From contig CAYYPE010000012.1 in NCBI GenBank assembly GCA_964473465.1, forward strand, positions 30,177-94,176: a stretch of DNA of 64,000 nt, in the 5' to 3' direction. A model generated the notes under the pieces. It was not told the origin of the DNA. It ran no database searches and worked only from the letters and a program-made list of their open reading frames with translations. Position numbers and translations under genes: made by a program. The DNA is from CALHRB01 sp964473465 (GTDB lineage: Bacteria > Bacteroidota > Ignavibacteria > Kapaibacteriales > UBA2268). Of this stretch, positions 27,094 to 35,829 are shown in pieces; the first letter of the stretch is position 1, and each line of letters starts with the position of its first letter.

Positions 27094-28575
27094 ATGAATG
27101 AAAAAACAACCACCAGAAAAAAAATATTTTATATCTTCTTGTTTATCGCCACAGTTGTAGTTGTCTTCATTTTAGGATTATTAGCAGCTTCAATTTTCGA
27201 AAGAAGAGGCGAATCTGTTGCAAGGCTTGAACCTGTCAGGGAAATAGCCGAATGGGAACCAAGAAACGAAATCTGGGGAGAGAATTACCCCCGTCAATAT
27301 GAATCTTACCGCAAAACACTCGACACAAATTTCCGAAGCAAATATGCCGGCTCTGCAACAATAGATTATCTTGAAGATTATCCCGATCTTATAGTGCTAT
27401 GGGCAGGTTATCTTTTCTCCAGAGATTACAAGCAGGCACGTGGACATGCTTATGCTATTCGTGATATTCGTCAAACACTAAGAACAGGCGGTGTAGAGTT
27501 CAGCCCGCAACCCGGAACTTGCTGGTCTTGCAAAAGCACAGATGTTCCAAGATTGGTTCAATCAATGGGTGCCGAAGCGTTTTATAAATCAAAATGGTCT
27601 GATATTGGTGATCAGGTTGTCAATCCGATTGGATGTCAGGACTGTCACGATCCAAAAACAATGGATTTAAGAATTACCCGACCCGCATTGATAGAAGCAC
27701 TCGAAAGACAGGGAAAGAAAATCTCCAATATAACGCATCAGGAAATGCGCTCTCTTGTTTGTGCCCAATGTCATGTTGAGTATTATTTCAAAGGTCCTGA
27801 GAAATATTTGACATTTCCTTGGGACAAAGGATTTAGTGCTGACTCAATGGAATCATACTATAACGAAATCGCATTCAAGGACTGGGAGCATAAACTTAGC
27901 AAAGCTCCAATGCTCAAAGCTCAACACCCTGATTATGAATTATACATGACAGGTATCCATGCAACAAGAGGGGTATCCTGTGCTGATTGCCACATGCCAT
28001 ACAAAGTTGTCGGAGGAGTAAAATTTACTGACCACCATATCCAAAGCCCTTTGAACAATATTTCAAATTCCTGTCAGGTTTGTCATAGACAAAGCGAAAC
28101 GCAGTTGATTAAAGATGTTTATGAACGTCAAGATCGTGTAACTGAAATCAGAAAAATCGCAGAATATTCACTCAGAAAAGCCCATCTCGAAGCTGAATTA
28201 GCATGGAAAAACGGTGCAACAGAAGAAGAAATGAAACCAATTCTCGAACTTTTAAGATCGGCTCAGTGGAGATGGGATTGGGTTGCCGCTGCTAACTCTG
28301 TTGGCTTCCATTCACCAGTGGAAGCACTCAGGGTTCTTGGCACTTCAATCGAACGGTCTGAAAAAGCCCGCGGTCTTCTTAATGTAGTATTTACTAAAAA
28401 AGGGATGAGTTTGCCAGTAACACTCCCGGATGTTGGAACAAAGCTAATAGCACAAAAATATATTGGTCTTGATTTAGAAAAGATTTTGCAGGATAAACTA
28501 AATTTCCTGCAAACAATTGTTCCTGAGTGGGATAAAAAAGCCAGATCCAGACAGGGCTCATTGCAGGAATATTAA
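27094..28575 (+). CDS. nrfA: Ammonia-forming cytochrome c nitrite reductase NrfA
   Basis: Periplasmic pentaheme enzyme reducing nitrite to ammonium with six electrons (DNRA). The 493-residue protein has an N-terminal membrane anchor or uncleaved signal (residues 10-34). The catalytic heme has the diagnostic Lys ligand: CWSCK at 143-147. Four ordinary CxxCH sites lie at 181-185, 223-227, 296-300 and 327-331. The catalytic Arg/Tyr/His neighbourhood is represented by AQCHVEYYFKG and MTGIHATRGVSCADCH. Length fits the family. It is the second gene of the nrfHA operon. The organism should use nitrite as electron acceptor or detoxify it. Confidence 0.97.
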   Translation: MNEKTTTRKKIFYIFLFIATVVVVFILGLLAASIFERRGESVARLEPVREIAEWEPRNEIWGENYPRQYESYRKTLDTNFRSKYAGSATIDYLEDYPDLIVLWAGYLFSRDYKQARGHAYAIRDIRQTLRTGGVEFSPQPGTCWSCKSTDVPRLVQSMGAEAFYKSKWSDIGDQVVNPIGCQDCHDPKTMDLRITRPALIEALERQGKKISNITHQEMRSLVCAQCHVEYYFKGPEKYLTFPWDKGFSADSMESYYNEIAFKDWEHKLSKAPMLKAQHPDYELYMTGIHATRGVSCADCHMPYKVVGGVKFTDHHIQSPLNNISNSCQVCHRQSETQLIKDVYERQDRVTEIRKIAEYSLRKAHLEAELAWKNGATEEEMKPILELLRSAQWRWDWVAAANSVGFHSPVEALRVLGTSIERSEKARGLLNVVFTKKGMSLPVTLPDVGTKLIAQKYIGLDLEKILQDKLNFLQTIVPEWDKKARSRQGSLQEY

Positions 28576-28605
28576 TATTTTCACTTTACCAAAAAATATT
28601 TTTAG
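28574..28605 (+). terminator. Possible weak terminator after nrfA
   Basis: An 8-bp AT-only stem (AATATTTT with AAAATATT, 28574-28581 and 28593-28600) is followed by TTTTAG right after the nrfA stop. The stem has no G-C pair, so rho-independent function is doubtful. Confidence 0.28.
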
Positions 28606-28669
28606 TTACAATTTGATTACATAATTTCCGTCAAAAAAAGTGTTTTAAAAAAATTATGATGGAAAAATA

Positions 28670-29569
28670 ATGATTGTAACTATCGATAAATCTTCGGGTT
28701 TCTGCTGGGGTGTAGTCAGAACTATTGAAAAAGCCGAGGAAACACTTAAAAATACCGATCAAAATGTATATATTCTGGGACAAATTATTCACAATCCCCA
28801 TGAGAGTTCTCGCCTCGAAGAAAAGGGATTAAAAACTATTTCGCATCAGGACCTTGAGAAAATATCCCGTGAAGAAAATGCAAAGGTTCTTATCAGAGCC
28901 CATGGTGAACCTCCTTCAACATATAAAAAAGCGGCTGAGCTTGGGATAAATCTGGTTGATGCAACTTGCCCTTTGGTAACTTCACTACAGAAAAGAGTTG
29001 AAAAATTCTACAAAGATGATTATCAGATTGTGATTTATGGCAAAAAGGAGCATGCCGAAATAATCGGCCTGCGCGGGGTTTGCAATGATGAATGCATTGT
29101 CATCAAAACAGTTGAGGAAGCCCTCGAAAAAGTTGATTTTAGCAAAAGGACGGTTCTTATATCACAAACAACTATGGAAAGAGCCACATTTTACAAAATA
29201 AAAGAAGCTCTGGAGCAAAGAGTCAGGGAATTGGTTGACGGTGGCGAAGTCAGCGACAAATTTACTGCCAAAGATACCCTTTGCAAAGCTGTTTATGGCA
29301 GAGAAGACAAACTAAAAGAATTTGCTAAATCCAATGATGTTGTTATTTTCGTTGCCGGAAGGAATTCCTCAAACGGTAAAAGCCTGTTCCATATTTGTCA
29401 GGATACAAATCCTCGCTCTTATTTCATTGAAGATATCTCAGAGCTTAATATCGAATGGCTCGAGGGTGCAGATACTGTTGGTATAACAGGAGCTACAAGC
29501 ACTCCACAATGGTATATGGAAAATGTAAAAGAAAAGATTGAAAAAGAGTTGAATTCTGTAACTGTTTGA
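28670..29569 (+). CDS. ispH: 4-hydroxy-3-methylbut-2-enyl diphosphate reductase
   Basis: Last enzyme of the MEP isoprenoid pathway; reduces HMBPP to IPP and DMAPP with an iron-sulfur cluster. The 299-residue protein has the three cluster cysteines in family context: Cys12 (GFCWGV), Cys100 (VDATCPLV) and Cys205 (KDTLCKAV). It also has the substrate His sites HNPHE and RAHGEPP and the C-terminal GITGATSTPQW. Length is normal. It is monocistronic as far as visible, with about 95 bp upstream, and converges on umuC. Confidence 0.96.
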   Translation: MIVTIDKSSGFCWGVVRTIEKAEETLKNTDQNVYILGQIIHNPHESSRLEEKGLKTISHQDLEKISREENAKVLIRAHGEPPSTYKKAAELGINLVDATCPLVTSLQKRVEKFYKDDYQIVIYGKKEHAEIIGLRGVCNDECIVIKTVEEALEKVDFSKRTVLISQTTMERATFYKIKEALEQRVRELVDGGEVSDKFTAKDTLCKAVYGREDKLKEFAKSNDVVIFVAGRNSSNGKSLFHICQDTNPRSYFIEDISELNIEWLEGADTVGITGATSTPQWYMENVKEKIEKELNSVTV

Positions 29570-29579
29570 TTAGAATTTC

Positions 29580-30887
29580 CTAAATTATATCTATTTCTTT
29601 TGCTGATACAAGCGGTATTTGATCCCAGTCAGTAGTGTATTTTGGTGTTCTCATATCTGCTCGAGTTCGCCATTTCCGATTTATGCCTGTGGCAGCATAA
29701 AACAGAGTGTTCGAGCCCATTTTTTTATTGACTTCATCAACAACTTCAGTAATCTTTGCCATTTTCAACCTGTCTTCAGTATCAAAAAATGATGCCTGCG
29801 ACCGGTTTGTCGGAACTAAACCGCTCAGCATAACTCCAACTTTATAATATTTATAACCTATTCGAAAAATCTGCTCCACTCCTTTCATTGCATAAGTAAT
29901 CAATTCAGATGTTGAATCAGTTGGAACTGGTAGCTGTATCAACACTCCATTGTGATACTGTGCTTCCTTCTTAAATGGATTTGTCCTTAGAAAAACCGAC
30001 AAAAGATTAGCAGAGGATTTCTGTGACCTCATCTTTTCACTTGCCCGTGTGACAAAGTATGCTATGGCTTCTTTGACTGAGGAAATATCCTGCACTGTCT
30101 GACCAAAAGAACGTGAGGATACAATAGCCTTCTTTGCGGGAGGAAAGTATTCATATTCAATGCAGGGAATTCCCTTCAACTCGAGGGCTGTTCTCAAACC
30201 CATCACAGTCATTTTCTTCTTAATCCATTTTTCGTTTGCTTTTGCTAAATCATAGGCAGTAAAAATGTTTTGCAAGTTCAGCAGCTTTGTGTATTGCCTT
30301 CCGACTCCCCATATATCTGCTACTTCAGTGTTCTTCAAATAATAGTCCTTATTTTCCAGTCCATATAAATTCAATACGCCCTTGTTCGAAGGAACACGTT
30401 TAGCAAACCTGTTTGCTAATTTAGCAAGCGTCTTCGTTTCGGCAATACCTATCGAAACTGGTATCCCAGTCCACTTTCTGACAGTATTTCGGATAAGGCG
30501 GCAATAATCTGTCAAATCCTGATGAGATAATCCCTCAAGATTAATAAAAGCTTCGTCAATTGAATATATTTCAACTTCAGGCGAGAAATGCTCCAAAGTT
30601 GTCATCACCCTGTGGGACATATCCCCATAAAGAGTGTAGTTGGAAGAAAAAACATGAACATTGTGCTTTTTGATTATTTCTTCGGCTTTAAAAAGTGGTT
30701 CCCCCATTTTGATGCCTAATTCTTTAGCCTCATTTGAACGGGCTATTATCATTCCGTCATTGTTAGAAAGGACTACAATCGGTTTTCCCCATAACTTTGG
30801 ATTGAAAACTCTCTCGCAGGAGGCATAGAAATTATTGCAATCTACGAGTGCTACTGGTTTTATTTTTTTCGATACCTTTCCTTCCAT
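29580..30887 (-). CDS. umuC: Y-family DNA polymerase V catalytic subunit UmuC
   Basis: Translesion polymerase subunit for SOS mutagenesis. The 435-residue protein carries LVDCNNFYASCERVFNP, LSNNDGMIIARSNEAK, the palm acidic motif YSIDEAFINL, and VSIGIAETKTLAKLANRFAK, all typical of UmuC rather than DinB. The C-terminal DUF4113-like end (WRTRADMRTPKYTTDWDQIPLV) is present, so the gene is full length. It starts inside the 3' end of rarA (28-bp overlap), so the two are coupled. UmuD is not adjacent, although it usually is, and no LexA box was recognised upstream of rarA. Confidence 0.94.
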   Translation of the reverse strand: MEGKVSKKIKPVALVDCNNFYASCERVFNPKLWGKPIVVLSNNDGMIIARSNEAKELGIKMGEPLFKAEEIIKKHNVHVFSSNYTLYGDMSHRVMTTLEHFSPEVEIYSIDEAFINLEGLSHQDLTDYCRLIRNTVRKWTGIPVSIGIAETKTLAKLANRFAKRVPSNKGVLNLYGLENKDYYLKNTEVADIWGVGRQYTKLLNLQNIFTAYDLAKANEKWIKKKMTVMGLRTALELKGIPCIEYEYFPPAKKAIVSSRSFGQTVQDISSVKEAIAYFVTRASEKMRSQKSSANLLSVFLRTNPFKKEAQYHNGVLIQLPVPTDSTSELITYAMKGVEQIFRIGYKYYKVGVMLSGLVPTNRSQASFFDTEDRLKMAKITEVVDEVNKKMGSNTLFYAATGINRKWRTRADMRTPKYTTDWDQIPLVSAKEIDII

Positions 30888-32182
30888 AATACTTCAAGAC
30901 GTTCCTTAAAAGACTTTTCTTTTCCGAAATTACCCGGCAGATAAAAGGCTTTTGGTGAGTAATCATCAGGGAAATAATTCTCGGCAACAAAATTTCCTTC
31001 GAAATTATGAGGATATTGGTAGCCTTCGCTATATCCTTCATCACGCATAAGTTTTGTAGGTGCATTTCTTAAATGCATCGGGACTGTTACGGAGGCTCCC
31101 TTTCTGATTTCTCCCAGAGCATTCATCAATCCCATATACGAAGCATTGGATTTATTGCAGGAAGCAAGATAAGTAACTCCCTGAGCCAGATTTATCTGAC
31201 ATTCGGGTAGTCCAATCATTTCGACAGCCTGAAAAACTGATATGGCAAGTGTCAAAGCAAATGGATCTGCGTTACCAATGTCTTCACTTGCAAAAACCAC
31301 CATTCTTCGGGCAATAAACCGGGGGTCCTCCCCAGCATCGAGCATCTTTGCAAGCCAGAATAGAGCCGCATCAGGGTCTGAACCTCGAAGTGATTTTATA
31401 AAAGCTGAGATTGTGTCATAATGCGATTCCCCTTTTTTATCGTATTGGGCTGTCTTTTGCTGTAGCGCCTTTTCAAGCAGTTCCCTTGTTAATATCACTT
31501 CGTCATTATCCTGACTAGCAATTTTAAAAGCTAATTCAATAGCATTAAGTGCTGTCCTTGCATCTCCGGCAGAGATAGTAAATAAAAAATCCCAGTCGTC
31601 AATTTGAACATTTTTCTTCGATAGAATTTCATCTTTTTTCAGAGCATTCATTATTATCGAACGAATATCCTCGTTGGAAAGTAGATGAAGGCGATAAACC
31701 TGACATCGGCTTAGTAATGCTGAATTTACTTCGAATGATGGATTTTCGGTTGTTGCTCCCACAAGTGTTAATTCTCCCTTTTCAACTGCGTGCAATAATG
31801 CATCTTGTTGATTTTTGTTAAATCTGTGGATCTCATCTATAAAAAGCATTGTTCTTTTTCCGGACTTCCTTAATGATTTAGCTCTGTCAATAACAGTTCT
31901 TACCTCTTTAACTCCCGAGTCAACAGCAGACATCCTTTCAAAATGATATCCCCCCGTTTTTGCAATTATCAGTGCCAATGTTGTTTTCCCTGATCCCGGC
32001 GGACCCCAGAATAATATTGAAGGCAAATCCCTGCTTTCAAGAAATTTCCTTAATGGACCGTCGATTCCTACCAGATGATTTTGTCCATAAATATCATCAA
32101 GTGATTCCGGTCGCACCCTATCTGCAAGTGGAGAAAGAATTCTTTGCTCATATTTCTCCTCATTTTGAAATAACATATCCAC
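30860..32182 (-). CDS. rarA: Replication-associated recombination protein A (clamp-loader-like AAA+ ATPase)
   Basis: 440-residue MgsA/RarA/WRNIP1-family ATPase acting at stalled forks. The P-loop is GPPGSGKTT at about residues 60-68, Walker B is LFIDEIHRFNKNQQDALLHAVE, sensor 1 is GATTENPSFEVNSALLSR, and the family C-terminal region includes SHYDTISAFIKSLRGSDPDAALFWLA and LRNAPTKLM. Length is usual. Overlap with umuC suggests coordinated use in damage tolerance. Upstream lie 217 bp to the cyclase gene with no other gene visible. Confidence 0.95.
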   Translation of the reverse strand: MDMLFQNEEKYEQRILSPLADRVRPESLDDIYGQNHLVGIDGPLRKFLESRDLPSILFWGPPGSGKTTLALIIAKTGGYHFERMSAVDSGVKEVRTVIDRAKSLRKSGKRTMLFIDEIHRFNKNQQDALLHAVEKGELTLVGATTENPSFEVNSALLSRCQVYRLHLLSNEDIRSIIMNALKKDEILSKKNVQIDDWDFLFTISAGDARTALNAIELAFKIASQDNDEVILTRELLEKALQQKTAQYDKKGESHYDTISAFIKSLRGSDPDAALFWLAKMLDAGEDPRFIARRMVVFASEDIGNADPFALTLAISVFQAVEMIGLPECQINLAQGVTYLASCNKSNASYMGLMNALGEIRKGASVTVPMHLRNAPTKLMRDEGYSEGYQYPHNFEGNFVAENYFPDDYSPKAFYLPGNFGKEKSFKERLEVLWKERYRKK

Positions 32183-32399
32183 CAGTTACTCCGATTATCA
32201 TTTAGTGCTTATTATGTGAATTATTTTTATTAAAATTTGACGTTATAGCAGTTCTAATATTAGTATCTTGATTCTTATAGAATTAATTTGAAATAAATAT
32301 ATTTGTAAAAATTATAAAACAAGGTTTTGAATGTAAATTAAGTCACTATCATTTAATGAAGAATGATTTTAACAGCTGAAATAATAATACCTAAAAATA

Positions 32400-33227
32400 C
32401 TACTTTAACTCCACTTCAAATAAAAGATTCCAATTTTTTCCGGTAACAAAAATTCTTTTCTGAGCTGAATCATAAGCAATCCCGTTCAATACATCTGTAT
32501 TGGCATTGTAGCTGATTTGAGTTCTCAACAAAGAACAATCAATAATCCCTTTAATCTTTCCGGTTTCCGGATCAATCCTTATAATATTATCTGATTGCCA
32601 GATATTTGCCCAAATTTCTCCGTTTATATATTCCAATTCATTTATGTAATGAACAGGGTTGAAATTATCATCAACAACTGGCAGAAGTTTTGTTGTTTGG
32701 AATGATTCTGGTTCAATAAACCTGAGCATATTAGTTCCATCGCTCATAATAAGTTCAGTGCCTGTATAAGTCAGTCCCCAGCCTTCACCCTCGTAGCTAA
32801 AAGTTTTGATTAAGTTGAAAGAATTCAAATCATAGACAAAACATTTTTTATTGAGCCAGCTAATTTGATATATTTTATTTCCAACAAGTGCACATCCTTC
32901 AGCAAATATGTCAGGATCTAAATCAATTTTCTTAAGCACTTTGCCTGTTTCGATTTCAACTTTTCTGAGAGAGGAAAGACCCTTTTGTCCTGTACTTTCA
33001 TATAAAAAACCATTATGAAAGAACAAACCCTGAGTGAAAGCATTTTCGTCGTGCGGAAATTTGTTAATCACTGCTATATAATTTTTCTGAACCAAATTTT
33101 GCCTCTCTTCATTTTCTTCTTTTGATTTATTATTATCTTGAACCTTAAATCTATCAACTTTGATATCATTTTTTCCATTGCAGGAAACAATGAATGACAA
33201 AATCAGAATGTAAATCAAGTATTTCAT
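32400..33227 (-). CDS. Glutaminyl-peptide cyclotransferase, lipoprotein (five-bladed propeller type)
   Basis: 275-residue enzyme that converts N-terminal Gln to pyroglutamate. The lipoprotein signal YILILSFIVSC (Cys at about residue 16) places it in the envelope. The propeller family pattern is clear: HDENAFTQGLFFHNGFLYESTG, ALVGNKIYQISWLNKKCFVYD, GEGWGLTYTG, YINELEYINGEIWANIW, LNGIAYDSAQKRIFVTGK. Many exported proteins of this phylum carry Gln after signal cleavage, so it may cap T9SS or periplasmic proteins (inference). It is monocistronic, divergent from kdsB. Confidence 0.9.
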   Translation of the reverse strand: MKYLIYILILSFIVSCNGKNDIKVDRFKVQDNNKSKEENEERQNLVQKNYIAVINKFPHDENAFTQGLFFHNGFLYESTGQKGLSSLRKVEIETGKVLKKIDLDPDIFAEGCALVGNKIYQISWLNKKCFVYDLNSFNLIKTFSYEGEGWGLTYTGTELIMSDGTNMLRFIEPESFQTTKLLPVVDDNFNPVHYINELEYINGEIWANIWQSDNIIRIDPETGKIKGIIDCSLLRTQISYNANTDVLNGIAYDSAQKRIFVTGKNWNLLFEVELK

Positions 33228-33350
33228 TAAATTAACAATATCAATTTATTACAAAACAAACATCTAATATACAATTTTCAGTCATAAAAAAATATATAGA
33301 GTTTTTTTTATTAAATTTGTTTTTTATTTAATAGACTTAGTAAATCATAA

Positions 33351-34118
33351 TTGAACAAATACGCATTAAGCATACTCGGTATTATTCCTGCAAGGTATTC
33401 ATCAACAAGATTACCTGGAAAAGTATTAGTGGATATCAACGGGAAGCCTATGCTTCAACGTGTTTGGGAAGCTGCCTGTCGTTCAAAATACCTAAGCAGA
33501 ATTATCATTGCAACTGATGACGAAAGGATTGAAAATTTGTGCCTAAGTATAGGTGCAGAATACGTTCTGACTCCGTCAGAGCTCTCAAGTGGCACCGAAA
33601 GAGCAATTTATGCCTATCGAATGCTTAACGAAGATTCAGAAATAATACTTAACATTCAGGGCGATGAACCTCTTTTATCTGGAAGTATAATTGATCATCT
33701 TATCGAATCTTTTGTTGTAAGAAATTCCGATGTTGGCACATTAATTAAAAAAATTGATAAAAATGAGGATATATTTAATCCTTCAGTTGTCAAAGTTACT
33801 CTTAACAATGAATCGAATGCCCTTTATTTTTCAAGAAGTCCCATACCCTATCTGAGAGATTATCCCCAATCAGAATGGCATAAAGTTCACACATTTTGGA
33901 AACATATTGGTATTTATATTTATAAACAATCTGCCTTCCTTAATTTCAGCGTATTAGCTAATTCGGAGTTAGATAAATTTGAACAGCTTGAACAGTTGAG
34001 ATACCTTCAAAATGGTTATAGCATTCATTGCATCGAAACCGATCAAAATCTCATAAGCATTGACACTCACGACGATTTGGAATTTGTGAAAAAATATCTT
34101 ACCCAAATAAAGTTGTAG
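33351..34118 (+). CDS. kdsB: 3-deoxy-manno-octulosonate cytidylyltransferase
   Basis: Cytosolic CMP-KDO synthetase activating KDO for lipid A-core LPS. The 255-residue protein has GIIPARYSSTRLPGKVLVDI at the N-terminus (CTP binding), LNIQGDEPLL (metal-binding Asp), YFSRSPIPYLR, and GIYIYKQSAFLNF. The frame starts at TTG 33351; no ATG is available before the conserved IPARYSS motif, so TTG is accepted. Presence of KdsB supports a Gram-negative LPS-bearing envelope. The next gene follows immediately. Confidence 0.95.
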   Translation: MNKYALSILGIIPARYSSTRLPGKVLVDINGKPMLQRVWEAACRSKYLSRIIIATDDERIENLCLSIGAEYVLTPSELSSGTERAIYAYRMLNEDSEIILNIQGDEPLLSGSIIDHLIESFVVRNSDVGTLIKKIDKNEDIFNPSVVKVTLNNESNALYFSRSPIPYLRDYPQSEWHKVHTFWKHIGIYIYKQSAFLNFSVLANSELDKFEQLEQLRYLQNGYSIHCIETDQNLISIDTHDDLEFVKKYLTQIKL

Positions 34119-34124
34119 TTGGAT

Positions 34125-34706
34125 ATGATAAAAATAATCTTATTTTTTATTTGTTTGAATTTTCTCATTATATCCAACGCTAAAACCTTTGATAGCGATA
34201 AATTTGATCTGGACTTTCACTCCTGCAGATATTTGTTAAACATCAATAGAAATATTGATTCGATTAAAAATAATGTTATAATCTGGACAAAAGAAAATAA
34301 TAAATGCAAATATGATTTAATTGACTCTTTAACTGATAATTTCATAAACACCGGAGAAGCTGCCTATTTTTATTGTCTGGTCGCTATTTGCAATGTGGCA
34401 GATAAAAATCTTTACAATTCTCTTTTAGAGGCAAATGGTATGATGTTCTATGGAAATTTTGGAAATTATATCAATAAATTGTATAGTTATGAAAAAAGTT
34501 ACCACGAGGAGCATTGCTTCCTGAAGTATCTTATTGAAGCTTTAAGCCTTGAAGTATTTACCTCAAAAAACCAAAAAAAGGAATTGGCTGAAATAGAAAA
34601 GTTTATTGACTCTGAGTCAACAAAACACAAATTTTCTGAAGAACAAAAACAATTCCTATCAAATCTTTTTAAAAGAATAGACCCAAATATCTGGAATAAT
34701 GAATGA
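34125..34706 (+). CDS. Exported protein of unknown function
   Basis: 193-residue protein. The ATG at 34125 is preferred to a TTG at 34119 that directly abuts the kdsB stop. A signal peptide IILFFICLNFLIISNA is clear. The mature part is helical and charged with four or five Cys, and has no motif I recognise; it may be a small alpha-helical periplasmic protein. It is probably cotranscribed with kdsB and ends 2 bp from the convergent ATP-grasp gene. Confidence 0.6.
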   Translation: MIKIILFFICLNFLIISNAKTFDSDKFDLDFHSCRYLLNINRNIDSIKNNVIIWTKENNKCKYDLIDSLTDNFINTGEAAYFYCLVAICNVADKNLYNSLLEANGMMFYGNFGNYINKLYSYEKSYHEEHCFLKYLIEALSLEVFTSKNQKKELAEIEKFIDSESTKHKFSEEQKQFLSNLFKRIDPNIWNNE

Positions 34707-34708
34707 TT

Positions 34709-35710
34709 TTATTCCTCCGATTTTTCTTTAGGTTTTCTTCCTCTTCTTTTTGATGACGGCTTAGGAGCTGTTTTTGGTCCTTTCAAATACTGGCTCCACG
34801 TATATTCAGAAGGAATATATTTCCCCTCGAGAGCAAGAGAAATAAGAAAATCACCGGTTGTGCTAACCAGCCAGTTGAAATCCTCAGGTCTCATAAAATT
34901 CCGTTCTATCAAAGGAACAGGATTCAAGAAACTCATAGCATAGTAATTATCCCCTTTGACAGCTATGTCCACAGCATTCAAATCATAGCCAAGAGCATTA
35001 CAGATTTTTACTGCAATTTTTACAATTTCTTTTTCAATCTCAGGATCAATAGATAGTGCTTGCTCTGAAAATCTGAGGTGCATCGGTTTTCTTGGATCAT
35101 AGTCAACCATTCGGTGGTATTTTTTTCCTATCACGTAAATACGAAAATATTTTTCGAAGTCTATGTATTCCTGCAAGATCATAGAGGTAGAACCAGTGAA
35201 ATCATAAGCAGAAAAGAACTCATTTTCGTTATAGACAGTGAAAGCATTTCTGCCTGAATTTCCTTGATTAGGCTTGATAACAGCCGGAAAGCCTATATAA
35301 TCGAATATTTCTCCCCAATTCAAAGGATATATAAGATTCCTGAAGCTATCGGGTCCGGTTCCCGGAGGATTTTCTTTGCTTGGCAGTATAGCTGTTTTGG
35401 GCACCTTTATACCTAATTTCAGAGCTAATGAATAATTAAAAAAGTTGTCTTCAGGATAGTTCCAGAATGGATTATTTACTACCTTCACATTTCCTAAAGC
35501 TGCCTGCATCATAATTGAGTGGTAAAAGGGTATGTCGTGCGAAGACCTGTCTAATATTACATTATAATCATAAAAATCATCAATTCTTTGGGCTTTAATT
35601 GTTATTAATTCTGATTTGACCTGCCTTAACTTAGTATTATTTTGAATATATTCATTAACAGCAAATGGAAAAGTTTGTTCCATTCCATATAGAATTCCAA
35701 TTTTTTTCAT
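34709..35710 (-). CDS. ATP-grasp family protein with basic AT-hook-like tail
   Basis: 333-residue cytosolic protein of the RimK/glutathione-synthetase type. ATP-grasp features are FPAVIKPNQGNSGRNAF (ATP-binding Lys and glycine-rich loop), ILQEYIDFEKYFRIYVIG, and GYDLNAVDIAVKGDNYYAMSFLNP, with the usual metal-binding Asp and Asn. The C-terminus (about 310-333) is a low-complexity tail PKPSSKRRGRKPKEK resembling an AT-hook. The substrate is unknown; relatives ligate amino acids to carboxylates. It is bounded by about 120 bp from the upstream BNR gene. Confidence 0.8.
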   Translation of the reverse strand: MKKIGILYGMEQTFPFAVNEYIQNNTKLRQVKSELITIKAQRIDDFYDYNVILDRSSHDIPFYHSIMMQAALGNVKVVNNPFWNYPEDNFFNYSLALKLGIKVPKTAILPSKENPPGTGPDSFRNLIYPLNWGEIFDYIGFPAVIKPNQGNSGRNAFTVYNENEFFSAYDFTGSTSMILQEYIDFEKYFRIYVIGKKYHRMVDYDPRKPMHLRFSEQALSIDPEIEKEIVKIAVKICNALGYDLNAVDIAVKGDNYYAMSFLNPVPLIERNFMRPEDFNWLVSTTGDFLISLALEGKYIPSEYTWSQYLKGPKTAPKPSSKRRGRKPKEKSEE

Positions 35711-35829
35711 AGTTACCTCAAAAGTTTTTTAGTGTAAACTTTTTTGTTTATTAAGTAATTTGTAACGTTGAATTACAATTAGTATTTCAATTTATCATAG
35801 AATAATTTTTAAAGGTTAGAGAAAAGCAT

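Noticed and set aside
32183..32399. Possible small gene between rarA and the cyclase
   Set aside because: No open frame with plausible start or motif on either strand.
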